Positions 25,499 to 34,744 of a DNA stretch of 64,000 bases are shown here, in pieces. Made by a program: the position numbers and the translations under genes. A model generated the notes under the pieces. It searched no databases. It was given only the letters and a program-made list of their open reading frames with translations, and was not told the DNA's origin. Position 1 is the stretch's first letter; every line of letters starts with the position of its first letter. The DNA is from Robinsoniella sp. (GTDB lineage: Bacteria > Bacillota > Clostridia > Lachnospirales > Lachnospiraceae): NCBI GenBank assembly GCA_022788205.1, contig JALEVQ010000106.1, positions 1-64,000 of the forward strand, in the 5' to 3' direction.

Positions 25499-28147
25499 CT
25501 ACCACCGATTCTTTAATTTGTTCTGAAGCCGGTAGATTGTATTGAGTGCATCAATCGGTGTCAGTGTCCCGATATCGATCTCTCTTAGTTCTTTCAGAAT
25601 GTCCGCATCACTCACCGTGTCAAACAGCGAAATTTGATCCATATCAAGCTGATCATATTTCTTTTTCTTCGTCTTTGCCTTTGGCGTCGTTTCGACTTTC
25701 ATCTCTTTGACTTTTTCCGTGATATCGGCATCGCTGAGCTCTTCTACCAGCTCCTTTGCTCTCTGAATCACAGAGTCCGGCACGCCGGCAAGTTTCGCCA
25801 CCTGGATTCCATAGCTCTTATCGGCACCGCCTTTGATGATCTTTCTCAAAAAGACGATGTCATCGCCCTGTTCTTTGACTGCAATACAGTAGTTATTGAC
25901 TCCGCCCAATTTGCCCTCAAGCTCTGTCAGCTCATGGTAATGTGTCGCGAACAAGGTCTTTGCCCCTAACAGTTTTGGATTGCTGATGTGCTCAACGACC
26001 GCCCATGCGATACTCAACCCGTCAAAGGTACTGGTCCCGCGTCCGATCTCATCGAGAATCAAAAGACTGTTGCTTGTAGCATTGCGTAGGATATTTGCGA
26101 CTTCTGTCATCTCCACCATGAAGGTACTCTGCCCTGAGGCGAGATCATCCGATGCCCCCACGCGTGTAAAGATGCGGTCGACAATCCCGATTTTGGCGCT
26201 CTGTGCCGGGACAAAGCATCCGATCTGTGCCATCAAGACAATCAGTGCCGTCTGACGCATGTACGTCGATTTTCCCGCCATGTTCGGTCCTGTGATAATC
26301 GAGATCCGATTGTTTCCATTGTCAAGATACGTATCGTTTGCCACGAACATATCATTCTGGATCATTCGCTCTACAACGGGATGTCGTCCGCTTTTGATAT
26401 CAATGACACCTTTTTCATTGATCTTCGGGCGCACATAATTATTTCTCTCTGCCACAAGGGAAAAAGAGGCAAAGACATCCAGCTTTGCGATCTCTTTTGC
26501 TGTCTTTTGGATTCTCACAACTTCAGCGCCGATCTGATCGCGCACCTGACAAAACACCTCATATTCCAGCGCACACAGCTTTTCCTCGGCACCCAGAATC
26601 ATATTTTCCAACTCTTTTAATTCCGGCGTAATGTAACGCTCCGCATTGGCAAGCGTCTGCTTTCTCGTGAAATAATCCGGCACCATATTTTTATAGGAGT
26701 TGGTCACTTCCAGATAGTATCCAAACACCTTATTGTACTTAATTTTCAGATTGCGGATTCCTGTCTTGTCACGCTCCTTTGTCTCAACCTGTGCAAGCCA
26801 TGTCTTCCCTTCCGTCTTTGCATGCTTTAATTTATCAATCTCCTCATGAAATCCTTCTTTGATCATGCCGCCTTCATGGACAAGAATGGGTGGTTCCTCG
26901 ATGATACTTCTCTCGATCAGATCGTACAAATCTTCCAGCGGATCCAAACCCTCTTCGATCTCTTTGAGTGCCTTGGACTGAAAACTGCCCAGCAGATATT
27001 TGATGTGCGGAAGCATAGAAAGGGAACTCTTAAAAGCAAGCAGATCTCTTGGATTTGCCGACTTATAGCTGATTTTTCCGATCAGGCGCTCCATGTCATA
27101 GACCGAATTTAAATATTCCCGGATTTCTTCCCTGCAAATCGCATTTTTGTTCAATTCTGCCACGGCGTCGAGCCTTTCATTGATCTCCTCTTTGTCGATC
27201 AGAGGCTGTTCGACAAAACTTCGCAGTGTCCTCGCTCCCATCGCTGTCTTCGTCTTGTCAATGACCCACAAAAGAGACCCTTTCTTCTGTTTTTCCCGAA
27301 GTGTCTCACACAGTTCCAGATTCCTTCTCGTGGAGCTGTCAAGCGTCATATATTTCGTTGTTATGTAAGGTTTCAAATTTGTGAGATTATCAAGAGACGT
27401 CTTCTGCGTCTGGGTCAGATATTGAAGCAGCGCTCCTGCTGCGATCGTGCCGCTGTCATACGAAGCAATGCCAAGCCCCTCAAGGGTACTGACTTTAAAG
27501 TGTTCCTTTAGGGCACGTTTGCACAATTCGTCATCGAAATACCAGTCTTCCAGGGAATAAACCGTGATGCCGAGGCGTACTTTCAAATCCTCCAGATCCA
27601 TCCCACTCATCGCGAAAGATTGATTACAGATGATTTCCTTCGGAGAAAACTTTGCGATCTCATCGATCAGCTTCTTTCCTGTCTCAATCTCAGTCACAAA
27701 GTAGTCACCCGTAGTAATATCCGCCATGGAGACACCATAGCGATCTGCCACATAGACAATGCACATCAGATAGTTATTTTTTGTCTCATCGAGTGCCTGT
27801 GTGTTCAGATTTGTTCCCGGCGTCACGATCCGGACGACTTCTCGCTTCACAAGCCCTTTCGCCATCTTTGGATCTTCCATCTGTTCACAGATTGCCACTT
27901 TATATCCCTTTGCGACCAATTTATTTAGATAATTGTCGACAGCATGATACGGGACACCGCACATCGGCGCCCGCTCTTCCTGTCCACAGTCTTTTCCGGT
28001 CAGCGTAATCTCCAGCTCTTTTGACGCAATCAGCGCATCTTCAAAAAACATTTCATAAAAATCGCCAAGTCTGTAAAACAAAATACAATCTTTATATGCT
28101 TCTTTCGTCTTTACATACTGCTGCATCATCGGTGTTAATTGTGCCAC
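25499..28147 (-). CDS. mutS: DNA mismatch repair protein MutS
   Basis: 882 residues. The mismatch-reading Phe-x-Glu is F30-Y-E32 in 'RLGDFYEMFFEDA'. The ATPase domain has Walker A 'GPNMAGKSTYMRQ' and 'DEIGRGTSTFDGLSIAWAV' with the Walker B residues. A dimerisation region and a short C-terminal tail follow. MutS recognises mispairs and recruits MutL. The start is a GTG at 28147 with AAGGA eight bases upstream, and the gene overlaps the end of miaB by 13 bases. Confidence 0.97.
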   Translation of the reverse strand: MAQLTPMMQQYVKTKEAYKDCILFYRLGDFYEMFFEDALIASKELEITLTGKDCGQEERAPMCGVPYHAVDNYLNKLVAKGYKVAICEQMEDPKMAKGLVKREVVRIVTPGTNLNTQALDETKNNYLMCIVYVADRYGVSMADITTGDYFVTEIETGKKLIDEIAKFSPKEIICNQSFAMSGMDLEDLKVRLGITVYSLEDWYFDDELCKRALKEHFKVSTLEGLGIASYDSGTIAAGALLQYLTQTQKTSLDNLTNLKPYITTKYMTLDSSTRRNLELCETLREKQKKGSLLWVIDKTKTAMGARTLRSFVEQPLIDKEEINERLDAVAELNKNAICREEIREYLNSVYDMERLIGKISYKSANPRDLLAFKSSLSMLPHIKYLLGSFQSKALKEIEEGLDPLEDLYDLIERSIIEEPPILVHEGGMIKEGFHEEIDKLKHAKTEGKTWLAQVETKERDKTGIRNLKIKYNKVFGYYLEVTNSYKNMVPDYFTRKQTLANAERYITPELKELENMILGAEEKLCALEYEVFCQVRDQIGAEVVRIQKTAKEIAKLDVFASFSLVAERNNYVRPKINEKGVIDIKSGRHPVVERMIQNDMFVANDTYLDNGNNRISIITGPNMAGKSTYMRQTALIVLMAQIGCFVPAQSAKIGIVDRIFTRVGASDDLASGQSTFMVEMTEVANILRNATSNSLLILDEIGRGTSTFDGLSIAWAVVEHISNPKLLGAKTLFATHYHELTELEGKLGGVNNYCIAVKEQGDDIVFLRKIIKGGADKSYGIQVAKLAGVPDSVIQRAKELVEELSDADITEKVKEMKVETTPKAKTKKKKYDQLDMDQISLFDTVSDADILKELREIDIGTLTPIDALNTIYRLQNKLKNRW

Positions 28148-29622
28148 AATTCTTTTCCTTCCTGTCTTTCACATATTTCGCCCATGTAGTAGAATCCCTT
28201 GCATTCTTTCAGATGCACATCTACAATCGTTCCTATCAGCTCTTTTTCCCCTTTAAAATGGACGAGTAGATTGTTGGTCAGTCTTCCTGTCAAGAGTGAA
28301 GGATCCTGTTCATTGATCTCCTCCACCAGAACCGGCAGAACCTGTCCTTCCACTTTCTTTGCCTGCTCCTTGGAAATCTGCTGTACTTCCGCCAGGAGAC
28401 GGTCAAAGCGTTTCTTGACCACCTCTTCCGGTACCTGATTGTCCATCTTCGCCGCCGGTGTGCCTGTTCTCTTTGAATAGATAAAGGTAAACGCACTGTC
28501 ATAGCGCACTTTTCTCACAACATCAAGGGTCTCCTCGAAGTCCTCCTCCGTCTCACCCGGGAATCCGACGATGATATCCGTGGTGATCGAGATGTCCGGG
28601 ACTGCTGCGCGAATCTTTTCCACCAGTTCCAAATACTGCTCTTTTGTATATTTTCGATTCATAATCTTCAGAATCCTGGAACTTCCCGACTGAAGAGGCA
28701 AGTGCAGATGATTGCAGATTTTTTTCGAGTCCCGCATCACCTCGATCAACTCATCCGAGAGATCCTTCGGGTGCGAGGTCATAAAGCGGATTCTCTCAAG
28801 TCCCTCAATCTTTTCCACCTCGCGCAAAAGCTGTGCAAACGTCATTGGCTCATCCAGATTTTTCCCATAAGAATTGACATTCTGTCCCAACAGCATCACT
28901 TCCACCACACCGTCTGCGACCAGTTTTTCGATCTCACGGATAATGTCTTTCGGATTTCTGCTGCGCTCGCGTCCTCTGACATACGGCACGATACAGTAAC
29001 TGCAGAAATTGTTGCAGCCAAACATAATATTCACACCTGATTTGAAGGCATATTTTCTCTCGCTCGGCAGATCCTCCACGATCTGATTGGTGTCCTTCCA
29101 GATGTCAATAATCTGGTGGTTGCTCTCAAAACGATTTACAATCAACTCTGCAAACTTATAGATGTTATGTGTTCCAAAAATCAAATCCACAAAGCGATAA
29201 CTTTTTTTTAGCTTCTCCACAACCTCCGGCTCCTGCATCATACAGCCGCACAGCGCGATCATCATATGCGGATTTTTTTTCTTATAATTGTTCAACACCC
29301 CGAGGCGTCCATACACTCTCTGATTGGCATTTTCTCTGACCGTACATGTATTATAGATGACAAAGTCTGCATTTTCTGACTCAGACTGCTGATAGCCAAT
29401 CTCATGAAGAATTCCGATCAGCTTTTCAGAATCTCTGGCGTTCATCTGGCATCCAAAGGTCTGCACGCTCGCACAGAGAGGACGTCCCAGCTTTCTGCTT
29501 TGCTCTGACACCATTTTTCTTGCCTTTTTCAGAAAATAATACTGCCGCATCGGCTCCTCAAGAGGCGGTGTTGTATCGAGATCGATCTCATCTAAAATTT
29601 CTTCTATATTGTTTTTATACAT
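28135..29622 (-). CDS. miaB: tRNA-2-methylthio-N6-dimethylallyladenosine synthase
   Basis: 495 residues from the ATG at 29622, the first methionine after the promoter; an upstream in-frame ATG (29694) lies ahead of it. Three-domain methylthiotransferase: N-terminal UPF0004 domain with C58 in 'VQTFGCQMNARDSEK', 'YNTCTVRENA' and 'CGCMMQ' as auxiliary cluster ligands; radical-SAM core with 'GCNNFCSYCIVPYVRGRE' (CxxxCxxC); C-terminal TRAM domain. It methylthiolates the dimethylallyl-A37 made by MiaA. First gene of a six-gene transcript that also carries mutS and mutL. Confidence 0.97.
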   Translation of the reverse strand: MYKNNIEEILDEIDLDTTPPLEEPMRQYYFLKKARKMVSEQSRKLGRPLCASVQTFGCQMNARDSEKLIGILHEIGYQQSESENADFVIYNTCTVRENANQRVYGRLGVLNNYKKKNPHMMIALCGCMMQEPEVVEKLKKSYRFVDLIFGTHNIYKFAELIVNRFESNHQIIDIWKDTNQIVEDLPSERKYAFKSGVNIMFGCNNFCSYCIVPYVRGRERSRNPKDIIREIEKLVADGVVEVMLLGQNVNSYGKNLDEPMTFAQLLREVEKIEGLERIRFMTSHPKDLSDELIEVMRDSKKICNHLHLPLQSGSSRILKIMNRKYTKEQYLELVEKIRAAVPDISITTDIIVGFPGETEEDFEETLDVVRKVRYDSAFTFIYSKRTGTPAAKMDNQVPEEVVKKRFDRLLAEVQQISKEQAKKVEGQVLPVLVEEINEQDPSLLTGRLTNNLLVHFKGEKELIGTIVDVHLKECKGFYYMGEICERQEGKELWHN

Positions 29623-29661
29623 TATTATAAATATTCCTTTCGTCTCAAAATATGCCCATTT

Positions 29662-29690
29662 ATTATACTTCACACTTTTCCATTTTTCAA
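29662..29690 (-). promoter_or_regulatory. Promoter of the miaB-mutS-mutL-miaA operon
   Basis: On the minus strand TTGAAA (29690-29685) and a perfect TATAAT (29667-29662) with a 17-base spacer. The predicted start point is near 29655, giving a leader of about 33 bases before the miaB ATG. Confidence 0.8.
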
Positions 29691-29725
29691 TCACGAAAAA
29701 GACCGTATTTGCGTCAAGAAAAGGA

Positions 29726-29794
29726 ACTCAAAAGCTGCCGCAAAAAGATCCGACACTTGAAACTTTTTCTGTCCCTCTCTCTCTTTGCAGCAGC
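29726..29794 (-). terminator. Terminator after proA
   Basis: On the minus strand GCTGCTGCAAA (29794-29784) and TTTGCGGCAGC (29744-29734) pair over 11 bases with one G-U. They are followed by TTTT and further T-rich sequence. The loop is long (about 39 bases). It separates the proBA operon from the miaB promoter. Confidence 0.65.
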
Positions 29795-29832
29795 CCCATC
29801 CTTACCGCCAATCCCTCTTTGAAACTATTCTG

Positions 29833-31080
29833 TTATTCGCGAATCTGTCCATTTCCATAGATAATATATTTTGTCGTTGTCAGTGCCAGAAGCCCCATCG
29901 GTCCTCTCGCATGTAATTTCTGTGTGCTGATGCCAATCTCAGCGCCAAATCCAAACTCAAATCCATCCGTAAAACGTGTGGAGGCATTGACATAGACAGC
30001 TGCTGCATCCACCTCATTTAAAAATTTCTGTGCATGATTGTAGTCATTCGTGATAATCGCCTCAGAGTGTCCCGTGTTGTAGCGATTGATATGTGCGATC
30101 GCCTCATCAATCGATGAAACTGTCTTAATGGACAAAATATAATCCAGATACTCTCTTCCCCAGTCTTCCTCTGTCGCATCGGTAATATCGCCAAGGACTT
30201 CCTTTGCCGCCTGATCTCCTCGAAGCTCCACGTTTTTCTCATCCAGCTTCTTTTTCAGTACCGGCAAAAGTGCCTCTTTCACCTTCTCATGGACAACCAA
30301 AGACTCGCATGCATTGCAGACACCAATTCTCTGTGTCTTAGCATTGAAAATAATATTGACGGCCATGTCAAGATCTGCGGTCTCATCCACATAGATATGG
30401 CAGTTCCCTGTACCTGTCTCGATCACAGGAATCGTGCTTGTCTCCACCACCGTGCGGATCAGATTTGCGCCACCTCTAGGGATCAGGACATCGACGTACT
30501 GGTTCAGTCTCATAAATTGCTGTACCACTTCCCTTCGATTATCCTCAATCAGCTGAATCGCGTCTTCTGTGATCCCCTGATTGTTTAATGTATCCCGAAT
30601 AATCTTCACAATCGCTTCATTTGAGTTTGCTGCATCGCTGCCGCCCTTCAAAATTACAGCATTTCCCGTCTTAAAACACAACCCAAAGGCATCTGCTGTC
30701 ACATTCGGGCGTGCCTCATAGATGATCCCGACTACACCGAGCGGCACACGTTTTTGACCGATCAGCAGTCCATTTGGACGCGGTTTCATCGAGATCACCT
30801 CACCGACTGGATCATCAAGTGCAGCAATCTGACGCAGTCCTTCTGCCATCGCCTCAATGCGCTTTTCATTCAATATCAAGCGATCCACAAGCCCCGGGTT
30901 CATTCCGCGTGCTTTTCCAGATGCCACATCTTTCTCATTTGCACTCAAGATCGTCTCGCTTCCGCACACAAGTGCCTCCGCAACCTTCAACAATGCCTCA
31001 TTTTTTACACCCGTTGTCAAATTTCTAAGCTTTGGCTCTGCTTCCTTTGCTCTTCTTCCAATTTCCTCTACACTCAGCAT
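29833..31080 (-). CDS. proA: Gamma-glutamyl phosphate reductase
   Basis: 415 residues of the aldehyde dehydrogenase superfamily. It reduces gamma-glutamyl phosphate to glutamate-5-semialdehyde with NADPH, the second step of proline synthesis. The catalytic cysteine is in '[15 protein letters not shown]', with '[20 protein letters not shown]', 'IPRGGANLI' and '[13 protein letters not shown]' upstream. The ATG follows AAGGAGG. It is the last gene of a proB-DUF896-5-FCL-proA transcript. Confidence 0.97.
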   Translation of the reverse strand: MLSVEEIGRRAKEAEPKLRNLTTGVKNEALLKVAEALVCGSETILSANEKDVASGKARGMNPGLVDRLILNEKRIEAMAEGLRQIAALDDPVGEVISMKPRPNGLLIGQKRVPLGVVGIIYEARPNVTADAFGLCFKTGNAVILKGGSDAANSNEAIVKIIRDTLNNQGITEDAIQLIEDNRREVVQQFMRLNQYVDVLIPRGGANLIRTVVETSTIPVIETGTGNCHIYVDETADLDMAVNIIFNAKTQRIGVCNACESLVVHEKVKEALLPVLKKKLDEKNVELRGDQAAKEVLGDITDATEEDWGREYLDYILSIKTVSSIDEAIAHINRYNTGHSEAIITNDYNHAQKFLNEVDAAAVYVNASTRFTDGFEFGFGAEIGISTQKLHARGPMGLLALTTTKYIIYGNGQIRE

Positions 31081-31096
31081 GTCTCTTCCTCCTTTT

Positions 31097-31645
31097 CTAA
31101 CCGATCACTCTCTCCTCTGTCACTAAAACCTGCGGCAAAATATCATACACGTCTGCCGAGACATCATCCACCACCTGAAACTCAAACGCTACTGCTATGG
31201 TCGGATGCTCTGTATGTACACTCAGATATTTGTCATAAAATCCCTTCCCATAGCCACAGCGATGCCGCTCTGCATCAAACCCTACGCCTGGGACAATCAG
31301 CAGTGCATCCTCACACGCTGCCTCCTCATCCGTGCACACTGGCTCTGGAACTCCAAAATATCCTGCTGATACATCCTCGTAGGAATGAATGTAGAAATAC
31401 CTCATATGCTCCCCAAAAACCTTCGGCGCTGCCACACGTTTGCCCGTTCTCCATGCTTCTTCAATCAACATTTTTGTGGAGACTTCATGGTTAAAATCCA
31501 TATATACGTAGATGCAGGATGCTCTCTGAAATGCCTCCATCTCCATGATCTTCTCACAGATCACCCGACTTTTTGCCTCGCACTCCTCATCGGTGATCTC
31601 TCTGCGTTTCTCCAAAACATATTTTCTAATTTGCTTTTTTTCCAT
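31097..31645 (-). CDS. 5-formyltetrahydrofolate cyclo-ligase family protein
   Basis: 182 residues from the ATG at 31645, six bases after AGGTG; a GTG three codons earlier overlaps that site. The N-terminal '[19 protein letters not shown]' and the C-terminal '[28 protein letters not shown]' (nucleotide/folate-binding block) are typical. The enzyme converts 5-formyl-THF to 5,10-methenyl-THF with ATP. It overlaps the DUF896 gene by 20 bases and precedes proA by 16, so it is embedded in the proline operon without an obvious metabolic link. Confidence 0.93.
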   Translation of the reverse strand: MEKKQIRKYVLEKRREITDEECEAKSRVICEKIMEMEAFQRASCIYVYMDFNHEVSTKMLIEEAWRTGKRVAAPKVFGEHMRYFYIHSYEDVSAGYFGVPEPVCTDEEAACEDALLIVPGVGFDAERHRCGYGKGFYDKYLSVHTEHPTIAVAFEFQVVDDVSADVYDILPQVLVTEERVIG

Positions 31646-31844
31646 ATTTCTCACCTAAATTTGTAATACTTCCATCTGTCTCCAGAATATCAATCCGATC
31701 CAGATTCCCCTTTAAGCTTCTGCGAAATGCCTCGATATATTCTCTTCTCAGCTCTGCCTGCTCTTTTTTTTCTGCCTCAGTCAATCCTTCCGCCTTTGAC
31801 TTATGATACAATTCATTGATTCGTGCAATCTTTTTGTCATCCAT
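31626..31844 (-). CDS. DUF896 (YnzC-like) small protein
   Basis: 72 residues from the ATG at 31844 with AGGAG nine bases upstream. Almost wholly helical: 'KKIARINELYHKSKAEGL' forms the first helix and 'LTEAEKKEQAELRREYIEAF' the second, as in the YnzC family of two-helix proteins. The function is unknown; some relatives are SOS-linked in Bacillus (YneB-YnzC region), but nothing here shows that. Its 3' end overlaps the next gene by 20 bases, so the two are probably coupled. Confidence 0.9.
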   Translation of the reverse strand: MDDKKIARINELYHKSKAEGLTEAEKKEQAELRREYIEAFRRSLKGNLDRIDILETDGSITNLGEKYGKKAN

Positions 31845-31860
31845 GCGCCGCTTCTCCTTT

Positions 31861-32700
31861 TTACATTTTCTGTAAATAATCAATCAGATGAAATTGTTCA
31901 TCCTTCTTTTCTAAAAACAGTGTCCCATAATTCAGACCGTTCATCAGCCTGTGAATAATGTGAAAATCTTGACCGTTAGCGATGATCATGTCCGCACCGG
32001 CTGATGTTGCAATCTTTGCCGCTGAGAGCTTCGTCGCCATACCACCAGTTCCCACACTGCTGCTGCTGCCTTTTCCCATCTCCATCATCTTGTCGTCAAT
32101 GCTCTCCACCAAACTGATAAATTTGGCATTTTTGGAACAGCGCGGGTCATCGGTAAACAGACCATCAATGTCAGAAAGTAAAATCAAAAGATCTGCATGT
32201 ATCAAGGCTGCCACAATCGCAGAGAGCGTGTCATTGTCTCCAAACTGCATCTCGTACGTGGAAACCGTGTCGTTCTCATTGACAATGGGGATCGCACCCA
32301 TTTTCAGCAATTCTTCAAACGTATTGTAAGCATTTCTGCGGCTGATATCATTGACCATGGTGTTCTTTGTGATCAGAATCTGCGCAGCCATCTGACCGTA
32401 CTCTGCAAAAAGTTTCTGATAAATCATCATCAATTTTGCCTGACCGATCGCCGCACACGCCTGTTTTTTCGCGATCTCACCCGGTCTTTTCTTCAGACCC
32501 GCTGTCTGTTTTCCGACCGCAATTGCTCCAGAGGAAACCAAAACGACCTCTTTTCCCATGTTTTTCAAATCGCTCAGCTCTCTCGCCAAAACCTCAAGCT
32601 TCGTCAGATTCAAACCGCCCGTCTGTTCATGAGTGATCGAAGAACTTCCGATCTTGATGACGATGCGCTGTTTTTCTTTCAATGTTTCTCTTATGTTCAC
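31861..32700 (-). CDS. proB: Glutamate 5-kinase (without PUA domain)
   Basis: 279 residues of the amino-acid kinase family. It phosphorylates the gamma-carboxylate of glutamate, the first and usually proline-inhibited step of proline synthesis. Blocks: 'RIVIKIGSSSITHEQTGGLN', 'VVLVSSGAIAVGKQ', 'PIVNENDTVS', 'FGDNDTLSAIVAALIHADLL' and 'SSSSVGTGGMATKLSAAKIA'. It ends shortly after the kinase domain and lacks the C-terminal PUA domain present in the about 367-residue Escherichia enzyme. The start is a GTG at 32700, nine bases after AAGGAGGAGG. Confidence 0.97.
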   Translation of the reverse strand: MNIRETLKEKQRIVIKIGSSSITHEQTGGLNLTKLEVLARELSDLKNMGKEVVLVSSGAIAVGKQTAGLKKRPGEIAKKQACAAIGQAKLMMIYQKLFAEYGQMAAQILITKNTMVNDISRRNAYNTFEELLKMGAIPIVNENDTVSTYEMQFGDNDTLSAIVAALIHADLLILLSDIDGLFTDDPRCSKNAKFISLVESIDDKMMEMGKGSSSSVGTGGMATKLSAAKIATSAGADMIIANGQDFHIIHRLMNGLNYGTLFLEKKDEQFHLIDYLQKM

Positions 32701-32730
32701 TGTCTTTTTCCTCCTCCTTATGTCTTTTCT

Positions 32731-32760
32731 ATATTACACCACTTTCCTCTAAACGTCTAA
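32731..32760 (-). promoter_or_regulatory. Probable promoter of the proB operon
   Basis: On the minus strand TTAGAC (32760-32755), an 18-base spacer and TATATT-like TAATAT (32736-32731). The predicted start point is just ahead of the AAGGAGGAGG of proB, giving a short leader. Both boxes are imperfect. Confidence 0.45.
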
Positions 32761-32829
32761 CCTTTTTTTCTGCTTCTTGCTATTTCTCTGTCATCCTGAT
32801 ATTTCTCATCCCAAAAGCATCCCATCCGC

Positions 32830-32979
32830 CTAGTTTCTCACAGCCTCTTCCTGTCTTGTGAGCATTTCCTGCATCTGCTGCTTTTCCATCTCATACATCG
32901 TCCTCTGATAATCATAGCAGTACGCCACACAGATCAGAAAAACAGCAAAAAAAAAGCTGATTCCCCATTTCCACTTCAT
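32830..32979 (-). CDS. 49-residue single-pass membrane protein, unknown
   Basis: A small reading frame starting at ATG 32979, eight bases after AAAGGAGT. It begins MKWKWGISFFFAVFLICVAY, a good transmembrane segment (about 6-21). A short charged, Met/Gln/Glu-rich helix follows ('MYEMEKQQMQEMLTRQEEA') and could form a coiled coil outside or inside the membrane. It follows the flippase gene by 61 bases. I do not recognise it. The strong ribosome binding site and sensible topology argue for a real gene. The rest of the 32701-33040 gap holds the proB promoter and nothing else I can support. Confidence 0.6.
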   Translation of the reverse strand: MKWKWGISFFFAVFLICVAYCYDYQRTMYEMEKQQMQEMLTRQEEAVRN

Positions 32980-33040
32980 GCCTTCACACTCCTTTGGAAA
33001 TAGTATCAGCTTTTTTCTCTCAATTATTCTTTTCGTTTTC

Positions 33041-34684
33041 TCAGATCAAATGCAGTTTTCTCGACAACGATACCAGCGTACTGCCCTTCGGGAAGGAGGC
33101 AAGTTCCTTCTGTGAGACGCCTCGGAAGCGCACAAGAAAGATAAAGTACACACACGCGCCCACCACAATAGCAAACAGTGTCGCGATAATATTTCCCACA
33201 AGTCCTTCCAGCAAGGCATGTACTCCCCATGCCACAACTCCCATCACCGCTGAACTCAAAAGCGGTACGATAAAAGTCTTTGGAATTTCCTGACGGTAAT
33301 GCAGATATCTCTTGACGGCAATCGCATTTAAGACGCACATCGCAAACGCAAATACCGTGTTCGCCAGAATCACTCCATAGATATTCATATTCCCCACTCG
33401 CAGACTCACCAACAGTACGATCACATGGATCACAAGCGCCACAACCGTGTTGATCAGCGGAACTTTCATTTTTCCGATCCCCTGAAGAATACCGGTTGTC
33501 AGTGTCGAGAGTGCAAACAGAACCATCATAGGAGAGCCTCCCTGCATGATTCCTTCCACCAGAGATCCGTCATCCGCAAAGAGCATCCGCATAATCGGGC
33601 TTGCCAATGCCATCATTCCCACAGCACATGGGATGGTGATCACCATCGTATAGCGGATTGCCTCACCGGCTTTCTGCCTTGCTGCTTTTTTATCTCTGTC
33701 TGCCCATGCCGCTGCAAGGCTTGGCACAATCGACGGCGCAAGGCAAGATGCAAGCGCAAGCGGAACATTCATCAGAACACGAAACTCACCAGAGTACGTT
33801 CCCCAGATAATGTTGTACTGTTCGGAAGTATATCCCTGGGATGCCAAAACGCTGTTAAACACACTCTGATCCAAAATGGTCGTAATGTTATACAGCACAC
33901 TGCTTAAGATGACTGGCACGATCGTGATGATGATCGCACGGTAAATTTTCTGCTCTGATTCTTTTCGGTGCGTCTTGTCGCGCCGCATTTTTCTCTTATA
34001 GCGCTGAATATAGGAAGTATAAATCACTCCCAGAAACACCAGCGCGACACACACACTCACCACCGTTCCAATCGTAGCTCCCGCAGCCCCATACGCAGGC
34101 TTGAAGGAAGGATTCTTTTCACTCTCTGCCACACTCGCCCCGATTCCAATCAGGACAGCGGCACCCGCCACAGAGACCACCGCATTCACGATCTGTTCAA
34201 TGATCTGCGACACTGCGGTTGGAACCATATTCCCATGTCCCTGAAAAAATCCTCTCACCACTCCCAAAAGAGCCACAAAAAACAGCGCTGGCGCCAAAAT
34301 ACGGATTCCGTAGACTGCCATCTCATTGTGGACAAGCACTGTTGCGATAAAGTCTGCGCCAAAAAAGGTGACAATCGCAAAGATAGCGCCCACAGGGATT
34401 GCAAATTTCAGCGCACACCGATATACCCGGTACGCATTTTTATATTCGCCGTTATTGAGTCGTTCTGAGATCAGCTTCGATATCGCCAGGGGAAGGTTAT
34501 AGCTGGAAATCAACAGTAAAATCGTGTAGATCTCATTTGCCGTCGAATAATAACTGTTTCCTTCCGGTCCGATAATCCTGTTCAGCGGAATTCGATAGAT
34601 CATGCCGATGACACGCGCGATGATGGACGCTGCCGTCAGAATCGTTCCCTGAACTAAATAATTGTTATCCTTTTTCTTTCCCAC
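33041..34684 (-). CDS. MATE-like polysaccharide/lipid flippase (SpoVB/MurJ-type)
   Basis: 547 residues with about 14 transmembrane helices. The N-terminal 'QGTILTAASIIARVIGMIYRIPL' region and 'RIIGPEGNSYYSTANEIYTI' loop are typical of the SpoVB/YtgP branch of the MVF/MOP superfamily. These move lipid-linked wall precursors or polysaccharide units across the membrane. Bacillus has several paralogues with partly redundant lipid II flipping. Without biochemical data the exact substrate is open. Start: GTG at 34684 with AGAGGT upstream. Confidence 0.88.
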   Translation of the reverse strand: MGKKKDNNYLVQGTILTAASIIARVIGMIYRIPLNRIIGPEGNSYYSTANEIYTILLLISSYNLPLAISKLISERLNNGEYKNAYRVYRCALKFAIPVGAIFAIVTFFGADFIATVLVHNEMAVYGIRILAPALFFVALLGVVRGFFQGHGNMVPTAVSQIIEQIVNAVVSVAGAAVLIGIGASVAESEKNPSFKPAYGAAGATIGTVVSVCVALVFLGVIYTSYIQRYKRKMRRDKTHRKESEQKIYRAIIITIVPVILSSVLYNITTILDQSVFNSVLASQGYTSEQYNIIWGTYSGEFRVLMNVPLALASCLAPSIVPSLAAAWADRDKKAARQKAGEAIRYTMVITIPCAVGMMALASPIMRMLFADDGSLVEGIMQGGSPMMVLFALSTLTTGILQGIGKMKVPLINTVVALVIHVIVLLVSLRVGNMNIYGVILANTVFAFAMCVLNAIAVKRYLHYRQEIPKTFIVPLLSSAVMGVVAWGVHALLEGLVGNIIATLFAIVVGACVYFIFLVRFRGVSQKELASFPKGSTLVSLSRKLHLI

Positions 34685-34744
34685 AACATACCTCTATTCA
34701 TCCTATGTTTTCTTCAGACTTTTTTTCTGTCATAGAAAAATCCT

